Source: Flavobacteriales bacterium UBA3442 | GTDB taxonomy: Bacteria > Bacteroidota > Bacteroidia > Flavobacteriales > Schleiferiaceae | DNA: 31,315 bases | Assembly: GCA_002378565.1 (NCBI GenBank) | Contig: DFSH01000051.1 | Location: 1-31,315, forward strand | Direction of reading: 5' to 3' | Shown: in pieces, positions 23,731 through 31,315 of the stretch | Layout: every line of letters begins with the position of its first letter | Position numbering within the stretch: position 1 is the stretch's first letter | Notes under the pieces: generated by a model | Told to the model about the DNA's origin: nothing | Seen by the model: only the letters and a program-made list of their open reading frames with translations | Database searches by the model: none | Program-made: the position numbers and the translations under genes

Positions 23731-24501
23731 GTGAATAAATTAATTGCCTTGCTGAAAAGCCGACGATTCTGGTGGAACCTGCTTGCCGTTGTGTTTTTGT
23801 ACGTCTTGTTGATTCTTGGAGGACAGCAAGCCTTGAAGGTGATCACTAACCATGGCGAGGTGAGGGAAGTTCCCTCGGTCAGGGGATTGACCTTTGAAGC
23901 TGCTCAAGCGCAACTCGCCAACATCGATTTGGAAGCCGCCATCCTGGATTCATCGATTCATTTTGCCCATTTGGCAAAGGGTCAGGTCTTGAAACAATAC
24001 CCTGATGCAAACATGACAGTGAAATTGGGGCGGGTTGTCATGCTAACGATCAATAAGCACCGGGCAGAAAAAGTCTTCATGCCTAAGGTGATTGAACGCA
24101 CCCTGCGACGAGCCAGCATGGACATCCAGTCCAAGGGACTTGTGATAGGTGATATCCGTCTTGTTCCTGACATGGCAAGCGGTGTCGTCCTGGGAGCTGA
24201 ACACAAAGGGAAACCCATTGCGGCAGGCGACCCCATACGCAAAGGGTCAACCATCAACTTGGTTGTGGGTCAGCGCCAAGGCGCTGCCACGTTGGCGGTG
24301 CCAAACCTCATGCGATTGAGCCAAGGCGAAGCCATGGCATTGATTCGTTTGAGTGGCTTATCCATTGGCAATGTCAGCATTGACAGCAGCATGGGAAGCC
24401 CTCGGGTGATTCGACAGGAGCCCCAAGCATCAGGCGGAATGCTTGTACTCACACAAGGCGACCAGGTTCACCTCTGGTTGGAAGGACCCAACAACGACTG
24501 A
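23731..24501 (+). CDS. Membrane-anchored protein with three PASTA domains
   Basis: A 256-residue protein with an N-terminal cytoplasmic start, one transmembrane helix (about residues 15-33) and three PASTA-like repeats outside the membrane (about 45-110, 112-180 and 185-252). Each repeat starts near a (V/M)P motif (EVPSVRGLTFEAAQAQL, VFMPKVIERTLRRASMDI, AVPNLMRLSQGEAMALI). PASTA repeats are known from peptidoglycan-sensing kinases and penicillin-binding proteins. No kinase or transpeptidase domain is attached, so it may sense or scaffold the cell wall. Its position opposite ddl supports a cell-wall role. It uses a GTG start. Confidence 0.88.
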   Translation: MNKLIALLKSRRFWWNLLAVVFLYVLLILGGQQALKVITNHGEVREVPSVRGLTFEAAQAQLANIDLEAAILDSSIHFAHLAKGQVLKQYPDANMTVKLGRVVMLTINKHRAEKVFMPKVIERTLRRASMDIQSKGLVIGDIRLVPDMASGVVLGAEHKGKPIAAGDPIRKGSTINLVVGQRQGAATLAVPNLMRLSQGEAMALIRLSGLSIGNVSIDSSMGSPRVIRQEPQASGGMLVLTQGDQVHLWLEGPNND

Positions 24502-24504
24502 TTC

Positions 24505-26277
24505 ATGCAAGCGATTCAATCCCTCATTGTGACCACCTTGATGGTCTCATCCATAGCCCTGTCAGCACAGATAGAGGTGCTGACGATGCCCACTCAATCA
24601 GCGACAATAACCACGTCGTTCAAGACCACGTCACAAGACACCTTGCAGTTGCCCTTTGTGGATGGTTTTGCGCATGGCTTGCGTCCAGAGTGGACCAACC
24701 ACGGCGTGATGGTTAACAGCCATTGGGCCTTGGATGCCTTGAGCACAGATCAAGCAGTGTTTGATGGCATTGCTGCAGATGGGCAAGCCTACCTAGTGGG
24801 CACCCTGCCAACAGATAGCTTGACGGATGTTTTGCTTTCACCGTATTTTGATCTAAGCGGCTTGAGCAATGTTGTGTTGAGTTTTCACCTTCAACAAGGA
24901 GGCAAAGGCGACCCCACAGAGGTCAGTGACTCCATGGTCGTCGATTTCTTGAACCCTAGCGACAGCACGTGGCATCGGGCATGGGATGTGCCGGGATCAG
25001 CTGCAGTGGATCAATGGCTGTCTGCTGCCATGGTTTTACCCATTGCCGTTGTAGGCAAACAGGCCGTTCGTTTTCGCTTGGCTCGCAAGGGCGCTCCTGG
25101 TGGTGCCTTTGATCATTTTCTGATTGATTACTTGGAGTTTGCTGCAGGCAGGAACCTCGCTGACACATTGATTGAGGACCCTTCATGGATAGAAATCCCT
25201 CCGTCGATTACGCAGGTGTTTCATGAGCTGCCATGGTTTCACTACCAATCTACTGTCGTTGAAGCAGACAGTTTGGCAATGGCCTACCGGCGAAATGGTC
25301 CCGTACCTGTGGGTGGTTGGCAGTTAAACCTTGGAAAATACCAATGGGTGGACGGCAATGGCAGTGTTTTAGCTAGTCGGTTGAGTGTTCCCGTGGTAAC
25401 CAATCTTCAGCATGACATTCGGACCCCCTACGTGATGCCAATTGCACAGCCCAATGTCAGCCCGACAGGTCCATTTTCCTGGGATATGACCATTTGGTTT
25501 GATGGAGAGAATGTGGGTGAACGCGCGAATGACTCCATGAGGGTTCATCAACTGTTTGGCGACCGCTACGCCTTGGATGATGGCCATGCAGAAAGAACCT
25601 ACGGTGTGATTCAGGGGCAGTCTCCCCGGATGGCACAGCGGTTCAATTTCCTTCAATCTGATACCTTGAAAGGGGTAGATTTAGCCTTTGTGCCTGCGGG
25701 TTACGATTGGACAGGCATGACCTTTCAATTGGCTATTTGGGGCATTGACACCTTGAACCTTCCCGGTCAGTTGCTGTACCTGAGCGACTCACTATACCAA
25801 CCAGCAATTGCCTACCCTGGCCAGACCTTTGCTCACTATGTGCTTGACACGGCAGGCCTTGTTGTTCCTTCAACCTGCTACATCGGTTGGATTCAATCAA
25901 CCGGACCCGCCTTGACGATGGGCTTGGATATGGATCATTTGACCACCAAAGCCTATGGCGATGTCAATGGCTGGTTCACCTCTTTGCTGCCAGGCACCTT
26001 GCAAATCAGGCCATTTTTCCGAGGGATTCCACAGGACTTGGGTGCTGGAGTCAGCAGCCCTTCACCCATGGCTATTTACCCCATTCCAAGTACTGGACGC
26101 TTGCATGTTGAGGGCTATGATGGGCCGTGGGTCTGCATGGATTTACAAGGCCGCATCCAATGTCAAGGCAAGCAAATTGAACAAGGCTTCCTGCACCTTG
26201 AGGCGCTTCCTCCAGGCCATTATGTTTTAGTATTCCGCAATGGAATCCGTCAACAAATTGTGACAATTCAACCATGA
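24505..26277 (+). CDS. Secreted protein with type IX C-terminal sorting domain
   Basis: A 590-residue exported protein with a signal peptide cleaved near ALSAQ (about 21). The middle is made of beta-sandwich-like stretches, including an adhesin-like segment with FVDGFAHGLRPEW and LLSPYFDLSGLSNVVLSFHLQQGG (about 50-130). No catalytic motif is seen. The last 75 residues form a typical type IX sorting domain: a linker rich in Ser/Pro, AIYPIPSTGRLHVEG, VCMDLQGRI and PPGHYVLVFRNG. It should be exported by the system that includes PorQ and cut or attached at the cell surface. It lies three bases after the PASTA gene and overlaps rluD by four bases, so it is embedded in a housekeeping operon. Confidence 0.88.
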   Translation: MQAIQSLIVTTLMVSSIALSAQIEVLTMPTQSATITTSFKTTSQDTLQLPFVDGFAHGLRPEWTNHGVMVNSHWALDALSTDQAVFDGIAADGQAYLVGTLPTDSLTDVLLSPYFDLSGLSNVVLSFHLQQGGKGDPTEVSDSMVVDFLNPSDSTWHRAWDVPGSAAVDQWLSAAMVLPIAVVGKQAVRFRLARKGAPGGAFDHFLIDYLEFAAGRNLADTLIEDPSWIEIPPSITQVFHELPWFHYQSTVVEADSLAMAYRRNGPVPVGGWQLNLGKYQWVDGNGSVLASRLSVPVVTNLQHDIRTPYVMPIAQPNVSPTGPFSWDMTIWFDGENVGERANDSMRVHQLFGDRYALDDGHAERTYGVIQGQSPRMAQRFNFLQSDTLKGVDLAFVPAGYDWTGMTFQLAIWGIDTLNLPGQLLYLSDSLYQPAIAYPGQTFAHYVLDTAGLVVPSTCYIGWIQSTGPALTMGLDMDHLTTKAYGDVNGWFTSLLPGTLQIRPFFRGIPQDLGAGVSSPSPMAIYPIPSTGRLHVEGYDGPWVCMDLQGRIQCQGKQIEQGFLHLEALPPGHYVLVFRNGIRQQIVTIQP

Positions 26278-27302
26278 AGCCCAACCCAGCTCCGATCCTG
26301 GAAGACAAGGACAACGAAGACCTTTTTGAGCATTTTCGATTTGTGGCAGACCCCGGTCAAGGCCAACTTCGCGTCGATAAATTCTTAGGGATTCACATGA
26401 AGCAAACCTCTAGAAACCGCATCCAAAAAGCGGCAGAGGCAGGGGCCATTCTCGTGAATGGCAAAGCTGTCAAAAGCAACCATAAAGTCAAGCCCAAGGA
26501 TATTGTCACCTTGGTGTTAGCTCATCCTCCAAGGGACAAAACCCTTCTCGCTGAGGACTTGAATTTAGATGTAATTTACCAAGATGAGGATGTTTTGCTT
26601 GTCAACAAGCGAGCTGGTATGGTGGTTCATCCCGCCCATGGGCATTACTCAGGGACATTGATCAATGGCCTGATGCATTTGTTTGCTAATCTGCCAGGCA
26701 ATGATCAGGAGCGACCGGGATTGGTGCATCGCATCGATAAGGACACGACGGGCATTTTAGTCATTGCTCGAACAGAACAGGCGATGACCATGCTAGCGGC
26801 ACAATTTGCAGATCACAGTTGTGAGCGCGAGTACATTGCCATTGTTTGGGGCGATTTAGCTAAAGATGAAGGCGTGATTGAGGGCTATTTAGGCCGAAGT
26901 CTCAAAGACAGGAAACTGATGGCGGTCTTTTCTGACAGCAGCCAGGGCAAGCATGCCATCACCCATTACAAGGTCATTGAGCGATTCCGCTTTGCCACCA
27001 TGATTTCTTGCCGATTGGAGACGGGTAGGACCCATCAAATCCGTGCACATTTCAAGTCCATAGGCCATCCATTGTTTGGCGACCCATCGTATGGTGGGCA
27101 AAACATTCCAGACAAGCATGGCTTGCCACGATTCAAAGATTTCATGCGCAATTCCCTTGGGATTTTACCCCGTCAAGCATTGCATGCAAAGTCACTTGGC
27201 TTCATGCATCCAAGCAAGGGTGAGCGGATGCGATTTGTCACGGAATTGCCCGAGGACATGCTTGCGATCATTGAGCGGTTCCGCCGTTATGTTGGTGTCT
27301 GA
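26274..27302 (+). CDS. rluD: Ribosomal large-subunit pseudouridine synthase, RluD type
   Basis: A 342-residue pseudouridine synthase that modifies 23S rRNA. It has an S4 RNA-binding domain at about 32-85 (RVDKFLG, SRNRIQKAAEAGAILVNGKAV) and a catalytic domain with D155 in HRIDKDTTG, then GRTHQIRAH and GDPSYGG. Length is normal. The ATG overlaps the stop of the sorting-domain gene (ATGA). Its TGA meets the acyl-CoA ligase stop on the other strand with no gap. Confidence 0.95.
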   Translation: MKPNPAPILEDKDNEDLFEHFRFVADPGQGQLRVDKFLGIHMKQTSRNRIQKAAEAGAILVNGKAVKSNHKVKPKDIVTLVLAHPPRDKTLLAEDLNLDVIYQDEDVLLVNKRAGMVVHPAHGHYSGTLINGLMHLFANLPGNDQERPGLVHRIDKDTTGILVIARTEQAMTMLAAQFADHSCEREYIAIVWGDLAKDEGVIEGYLGRSLKDRKLMAVFSDSSQGKHAITHYKVIERFRFATMISCRLETGRTHQIRAHFKSIGHPLFGDPSYGGQNIPDKHGLPRFKDFMRNSLGILPRQALHAKSLGFMHPSKGERMRFVTELPEDMLAIIERFRRYVGV

Positions 27303-29066
27303 TCACGCATACATGGCCTCGAAGCCATCTGCATACATTGCGAGAATAGGCTTGCGTCGCAACTTCATGGTTGGCGTGAGTTGACCATCCTCCACTGTCC
27401 ACAGTGTGTCACAGAGGTGCATTTTTTTCACGCGCTCCCAGCTGCCAAAGTTGGCATTCGCCTCATCAATTTCCTTCCAGATTCGATCGATGATGCGTTG
27501 ATCCTTCAGCATGTCTGAAGCGTTGGTCCATGCAATGTCATGCAGGCCACACCAATCTTCGAGGTAGACGAAGTTAGGCTGAACAAAGAGCACAGGGTGC
27601 TTGCGTCCTTCGCCAGCGACCATGCATTGTTCAACAAAGGAGGATTCCTTGTAAATGTTCTCCATGTGCTGCGGGGCGATGTACTTGCCACCGCCAGTCT
27701 TGAAGATTTCTTTTTTGCGATCCGTGATGCGCAGGTAGCCCATCGCGTCAATTTCACCAATGTCACCCGTGCAAAACCAACCATCAGCGGTCATGACCTC
27801 AGCGGTCAAGTCAGGGCGGTTGTAATAGCCCATCATGATATTGGGACCCTTGGCGAGAATTTCGCCATCAGCAGCAATCTTCAACTCTACATTTTCGATG
27901 GCTGTACCAACGGTACCCAGCTTGTGGCCAGCTCCTGTTGGCAGGTTAACGGTGAGAACGGGTGAGGTCTCTGTCAATCCATAGCCTTCCTGCACATTGA
28001 TGCCAGCTCCGGCAAAGATGCGTGCAAGGTTTGGGTTCAATGCGGCTGCGCCAGATGCAATGGTATGCACCTCACCACCCAAGGCCTCTTTCCATTTAGA
28101 GAAAATCAGCTTGCGTGCCAATTTGAGCTGGAAATTGTAAAAAACACCCTTGCCTTCGTGTTCATAGACTTTAGCTAGTCCCACTGCCCAGAAGAACATG
28201 GCCTTCTTGATGCCGGTCAATGCCTTGCCTTTTGCCATGATCTTATCAAAGACCTTTTCCAACAAACGAGGAACTGCACTGAAAACATGGGGATGGATTT
28301 CTCTCATATTGTCGCCAATGGTCTCTAAGCTTTCAGCGTAATACACGCCAACACCGGCGGTCATGTATACGTAGACCAAGACACGCTCATAGCTGTGGCA
28401 AAGGGGCAAAAAGCTGAGGCCTTTGGCTTGTTTGTCAACGGGCAATCGCTGAGCTGATGAGTAGGCATTGGATGACATGTTTCTGTGGCTCAACATGACA
28501 CCTTTCGGTACGCCTGTAGTTCCAGAAGTGTAAATCAAGGTGGCCAGATCCATCTCATCCACAGCGGCCATGCGGCGGTTGAGTTCATCGCGGTGCTTTT
28601 CATCAGCCATAGCGAAAACGACATCCCAGTTGCTGCAACCGTCAATGTCGACAAATCCATAGATATTTTCTAAGCTACTCACTCTGTCCTTGACCTCAGA
28701 GACCTTAGCAAACAGGTCTGCATCACTCAAGAATACATGCTTCACTGAGGCGTCATTGAAAATGAAAGCGTAATCTTCAGACGAAATATTGGGGTAGGCA
28801 GGGACGTCAATAGCACCCACCGATAGGATGGCTTGGTCGCAAACATTCCACTCAAATCGGTTGGTGGTGGAAAGGATGGCTACCTTATCACCAGGCTGCA
28901 CGCCAAGCTCAATCAAACCCAGGGCTAATTGCTCAGATTTGGTAATGAAGTCCTGGGTAGATAGGCTTTGCCATTCACCGCCAATTTTCGTGTTGATGGC
29001 GTCAGGCCGCGGGTGTTTCTCCAAGGCATAGTAGGCAAAATCAAAGAGTCTCTTGGGCTGTGTCAT
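27303..29066 (-). CDS. Long-chain fatty acid--CoA ligase
   Basis: A 587-residue AMP-forming ligase that activates long-chain fatty acids to acyl-CoA, bound to the membrane surface. Motifs: YTSGTTGVPKGVMLSH (about 179-194), GYGLTETSPV, GWFCTGDIG and DRKKEIFKTGGGKYIAPQ near the C-terminal hinge. I start at 29066 (MTQPKRLFDFAYYALEKH), the usual family N-terminus, which overlaps the amidohydrolase gene by 26 bases; a frame nine codons longer (29093) has no homology. It is the second gene of a two-gene unit with the amidohydrolase. Medium-chain or other acid substrates remain possible. Confidence 0.93.
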   Translation of the reverse strand: MTQPKRLFDFAYYALEKHPRPDAINTKIGGEWQSLSTQDFITKSEQLALGLIELGVQPGDKVAILSTTNRFEWNVCDQAILSVGAIDVPAYPNISSEDYAFIFNDASVKHVFLSDADLFAKVSEVKDRVSSLENIYGFVDIDGCSNWDVVFAMADEKHRDELNRRMAAVDEMDLATLIYTSGTTGVPKGVMLSHRNMSSNAYSSAQRLPVDKQAKGLSFLPLCHSYERVLVYVYMTAGVGVYYAESLETIGDNMREIHPHVFSAVPRLLEKVFDKIMAKGKALTGIKKAMFFWAVGLAKVYEHEGKGVFYNFQLKLARKLIFSKWKEALGGEVHTIASGAAALNPNLARIFAGAGINVQEGYGLTETSPVLTVNLPTGAGHKLGTVGTAIENVELKIAADGEILAKGPNIMMGYYNRPDLTAEVMTADGWFCTGDIGEIDAMGYLRITDRKKEIFKTGGGKYIAPQHMENIYKESSFVEQCMVAGEGRKHPVLFVQPNFVYLEDWCGLHDIAWTNASDMLKDQRIIDRIWKEIDEANANFGSWERVKKMHLCDTLWTVEDGQLTPTMKLRRKPILAMYADGFEAMYA

Positions 29067-30711
29067 GATGGGTATTTTTATACATCGTGCCATGAATCCA
29101 AGTCGCTATGGGGCTAACATGGGGCAGTTCAGCGGGTTTGTAGGTGTGTAGCTTAACTTCAAAGATGGTGAAATTTGCCCAATGCCCGACGGCAATTTGG
29201 CCTACAGTCTTTTCATCAAACCCAGCGTAAGCAGCTTCATGGGTCATGCCGTTAAGCGCTTGAGGCAGTGTCAAGGCATTGTCCATTTGAAAACCTTTGC
29301 TGTCGGTTGAATCAATGGCTCGTCGATGAATCGCTGCATAGAGGCTGTGCAAGGGATTGATGCGTTCCACAGGGCAGTCAGTGCCAATGGGTAGATGACC
29401 ACCGGCCGCATCTTTCAATTGTTTGTAGGCATAGGCATGATGGATGCGGTCCTTACCTAATCGCTCACCAGCCCATGCCATATCTGAGGTGGCGTGTGTG
29501 GGTTGAATAGATGGAATGATGCCCAGCTTTCCTCCGAAGCGGTGTCTGTCAGCCGGGCTGACCACCTGTGCATGCTCGATGCGCCAGCGAAGGTTGCTGT
29601 CCAGGCCAGTGAGGGCTTGCTCATAGATATTAAGCATCATGTGATTGGCTGAGTCACCAATGGCATGGGTGCTCATTTGCCAGCCATTGCTTGCAAGGCG
29701 ATTTGCTGCTTGCTGCAAATACGAAACACTCCGAATCTGGCTGCCATGGTGATCATGCCGGTCGGTGTAGGACTCTCGAAGCAAGGCTCCTCGACTTCCC
29801 AAGGCACCATCGCTGTAAAACTTGAAGTTTCTGACGGTCATTCTTTCGGTGAATAGCTTCCCGCGCTCGAGCCAGTAGTCCATGGCAGCAGGGCTTTCTG
29901 ACACCATGCACTGCAATGGGAGGTGCAAGAGGCCTTCGCGTTGAAGACTGTCAATCAACAGGATATCTTGGGTGGGAAGGCCAGCATCATGCAGACCGGT
30001 CAGTCCAGAAGCAATGCATGCCTTGTCCGCTGCCAGCAGGGCATCGATTTTGTCTGAACGACTCATGGCAGGCAACTGCAAAAGGTCCATGGCATTGTCA
30101 ATCAAAACACCTGTGAGTTGACCGTTGTGGTGAAGTATCTCTCCGCCTTCAATGGTCATCTCCCCATCAGCCAATTTGAGATGGGTTAAAGCCGCTTGAT
30201 TGGCAATCAATGCATGCCCGTCGATGCGGTTGAGTACGATGGCTTTGTCGCTCAAGGCGTTCAGAGCTTCATTGTCCGGGAATGCGGTGTTGACCCAATC
30301 GTTTTGATCCCAGCCTCTGCCGCGGTAAATGTCTTGATCAGGGTGTGCCTTGATGTAATCTGCTACCCGTTGGAGGCAGGATTCCCACGAAGTGGTTTCC
30401 AGCAAGTTGATGCTTGTCAATGCCATCCCAAAACCAAGGTAGTGCGCATGCGCATCCACAAAGCCTGGGTAAACGATGCTGCCATCCAAGTCATGGCGCT
30501 CTTTAGCTACTGGCAGGCCTGACCCCTGGGGGTAAAAGGCAGAAATTTTGCCGTCAACAATGGCCACGCTGCCTTGCTGGTAAGTGATGTTGCTGTCATT
30601 GACCTGTGCGAATTGCCCATTGATCAATAATGTGTCGGCATTTGGTTCTGACACACAAGCTGTTAAACTAATCAGTAACAGTGAATAAATGGCGTGGATT
30701 TCCTGTCTCAT
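29041..30711 (-). CDS. Lipoprotein metal-dependent amidohydrolase (YtcJ-like)
   Basis: A 556-residue amidohydrolase of the family 3 type (PF07969-like). The signal peptide ends in a lipobox LTAC with Cys19, so it is lipidated and probably sits on the periplasmic side or outer membrane, unlike the usual cytoplasmic relatives. Metal ligands H88 and H90 in VDAHAHYLGFG are visible, with the barrel motifs ATHAIGD and WRIEHAQVV later, and PIGTDCPVE near the end. The substrate cannot be inferred; the family cleaves amide, ester or cyclic amide bonds. The start at 30711 (MRQEIHAIYSLLL) gives a proper signal peptide; the longer frame to 30753 spoils it. Confidence 0.88.
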   Translation of the reverse strand: MRQEIHAIYSLLLISLTACVSEPNADTLLINGQFAQVNDSNITYQQGSVAIVDGKISAFYPQGSGLPVAKERHDLDGSIVYPGFVDAHAHYLGFGMALTSINLLETTSWESCLQRVADYIKAHPDQDIYRGRGWDQNDWVNTAFPDNEALNALSDKAIVLNRIDGHALIANQAALTHLKLADGEMTIEGGEILHHNGQLTGVLIDNAMDLLQLPAMSRSDKIDALLAADKACIASGLTGLHDAGLPTQDILLIDSLQREGLLHLPLQCMVSESPAAMDYWLERGKLFTERMTVRNFKFYSDGALGSRGALLRESYTDRHDHHGSQIRSVSYLQQAANRLASNGWQMSTHAIGDSANHMMLNIYEQALTGLDSNLRWRIEHAQVVSPADRHRFGGKLGIIPSIQPTHATSDMAWAGERLGKDRIHHAYAYKQLKDAAGGHLPIGTDCPVERINPLHSLYAAIHRRAIDSTDSKGFQMDNALTLPQALNGMTHEAAYAGFDEKTVGQIAVGHWANFTIFEVKLHTYKPAELPHVSPIATWIHGTMYKNTHHDTAQETL

Positions 30712-30716
30712 GGGCC

Positions 30717-30724
30717 TAAAGGTA
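30717..30724 (-). promoter_or_regulatory. Putative -10 element of the amidohydrolase gene
   Basis: Reads TACCTTTA on the minus strand, one mismatch from TAnnTTTG, ending five bases before the ATG. The seven bases TACCTTT mirror those in the purL element at 30738. Confidence 0.4.
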
Positions 30725-30737
30725 GGGTGCCTAATTG

Positions 30738-30745
30738 TACCTTTG
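30738..30745 (+). promoter_or_regulatory. Putative -10 element of purL
   Basis: TACCTTTG, an exact match, ending 19 bases before the purL ATG at 30765, so the leader would be about 13-15 bases. It points away from the amidohydrolase element 13 bases to its left. Confidence 0.5.
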
Positions 30746-30764
30746 TCATCCAAAATATCTTATC

Positions 30765-31315
30765 ATGATGGACTCACTTGCATTGACCACGGTAGACACG
30801 GCGAAAGAATTGGGCTTGCTCCCTTCGGAATACGATCAGATCAAGGACATCCTTGGCCGCATTCCAAACTTCACAGAACTTAGCGTTTTTGCGGTCATGT
30901 GGAGTGAGCACTGCTCCTACAAAAACTCCATCCAATGGCTGAAAAAATTACCCAAGGATGGTCCCCACATGCTGGTGAAGGCCGGTGAAGAAAATGCGGG
31001 TTTGGTTGACATTGGTGATGGCCTTGCCTGCTGTTTCAAGATTGAGTCACACAATCACCCATCTGCCGTTGAGCCTTTCCAAGGGGCTGCAACGGGTGTT
31101 GGAGGCATCAACCGGGACATTTTTACCATGGGTGCGCGCCCCATTGCTCAACTCAACAGTTTGCGGTTTGGCAACCCAGCGACTAACCGCACCAAATGGA
31201 TTGCAAAGGGTGTTGTCAAAGGCATCAGTTCTTATGGCAATTCTTTTGGTATTCCGACTGTAGGCGGTGAAGTTTACTTTGATGATTGCTATGAGCAAAA
31301 CCCGCTGGTGAATGC
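30765..31315 (+). CDS. purL: Phosphoribosylformylglycinamidine synthase, small type, 5' part
   Basis: The first 183 residues of FGAM synthase, which makes formylglycinamidine ribotide from FGAR, ATP and ammonia in purine synthesis; the gene runs off the window end. The start is [18 protein letters not shown], and the [10 protein letters not shown] motif and [23 protein letters not shown] block are unmistakable. The short N-terminus and early WSEHCS point to the Bacillus-like small PurL, which needs PurS and PurQ, rather than the single-chain form of about 1,200-1,300 residues. Two adjacent ATGs (30765 and 30768) are both possible starts. Confidence 0.95.
   Translation, partial: MMDSLALTTVDTAKELGLLPSEYDQIKDILGRIPNFTELSVFAVMWSEHCSYKNSIQWLKKLPKDGPHMLVKAGEENAGLVDIGDGLACCFKIESHNHPSAVEPFQGAATGVGGINRDIFTMGARPIAQLNSLRFGNPATNRTKWIAKGVVKGISSYGNSFGIPTVGGEVYFDDCYEQNPLVN

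Noticed and set aside
1..31315. CRISPR arrays, tRNA or rRNA genes, transposons, prophage or defence genes
   Set aside because: I looked for repeated spacers, cloverleaf-like blocks, transposase motifs and terminal repeats in the short intergenic regions and found none; nearly all the DNA is accounted for by conserved genes.

Overview
This window looks like chromosomal core sequence from a member of the Bacteroidota, most likely of the Flavobacteriales type, with roughly 45-50% GC. The evidence is a type IX secretion component (PorQ), a secreted protein with a type IX C-terminal sorting domain, a Bacteroidota-type GlmU-like protein, the dicluster ferredoxin next to a LuxC-like acyl-CoA reductase, and repeated upstream elements matching the Bacteroidota -10 consensus TAnnTTTG. 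I see no rRNA, tRNA, CRISPR array, insertion sequence, phage gene or plasmid function. Every stretch longer than about 100 bases is occupied by a gene.

Layout. (1) 1-480 is the 3' end of an outer-membrane beta-barrel gene. (2) 518-5666, minus strand, is a five-gene serine operon read serC, serA, DUF1015, yggS, DEDDh exonuclease/GIY-YIG fusion, with an exact promoter motif in front of serC. (3) 5694-6845, minus, is ferredoxin plus a secreted unknown protein, divergent from an acyl-CoA reductase (6886-7878). (4) 7925-10247, minus, holds a TIGR02757 protein of visibly lower GC and a beta-helix lipoprotein. (5) 10333-15936, plus, runs rpmE2, GlmU-like, lon, porQ, cmk. (6) 15937-20372, minus, is an operon read rsfS, ftsH, LUD-domain gene, cdsA, psd, meeting cmk stop to stop. 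(7) 20449-23691 interleaves birA and a Nudix gene (plus) with pyrE, coaD and ddl (minus), with overlapping ends. (8) 23731-27302, plus, runs PASTA protein, type IX cargo, rluD. (9) 27303-30711, minus, is a lipoprotein amidohydrolase followed by a long-chain acyl-CoA ligase. (10) 30765 to the end is the 5' part of purL.

How the genes work together. Most are housekeeping functions: serine and PLP homeostasis, membrane lipid synthesis (cdsA, psd), protein quality control (lon, ftsH), ribosome function (rpmE2, rsfS, rluD), nucleotide and cofactor synthesis (pyrE, cmk, purL, coaD), and cell wall (ddl). Neighbours within operons commonly overlap by a few bases, which suggests translational coupling.

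I do not find a defence system or an obviously new enzyme cluster. The most distinctive signals are regulatory and architectural. Exact or near-exact TAnnTTTG elements lie only 4-5 nt before the start codons of porQ, pyrE, ddl, the PASTA gene and (one mismatch) the amidohydrolase, which predicts leaderless or nearly leaderless mRNAs. Two divergent promoter pairs sit so close that they should interfere with each other. A 14-bp-arm inverted repeat lies between rsfS and birA. The divergent pyrE and Nudix start codons overlap, and convergent genes meet with no gap or with overlap. The DUF1015 protein inside a serine operon that has no recognisable serB is the best functional lead.
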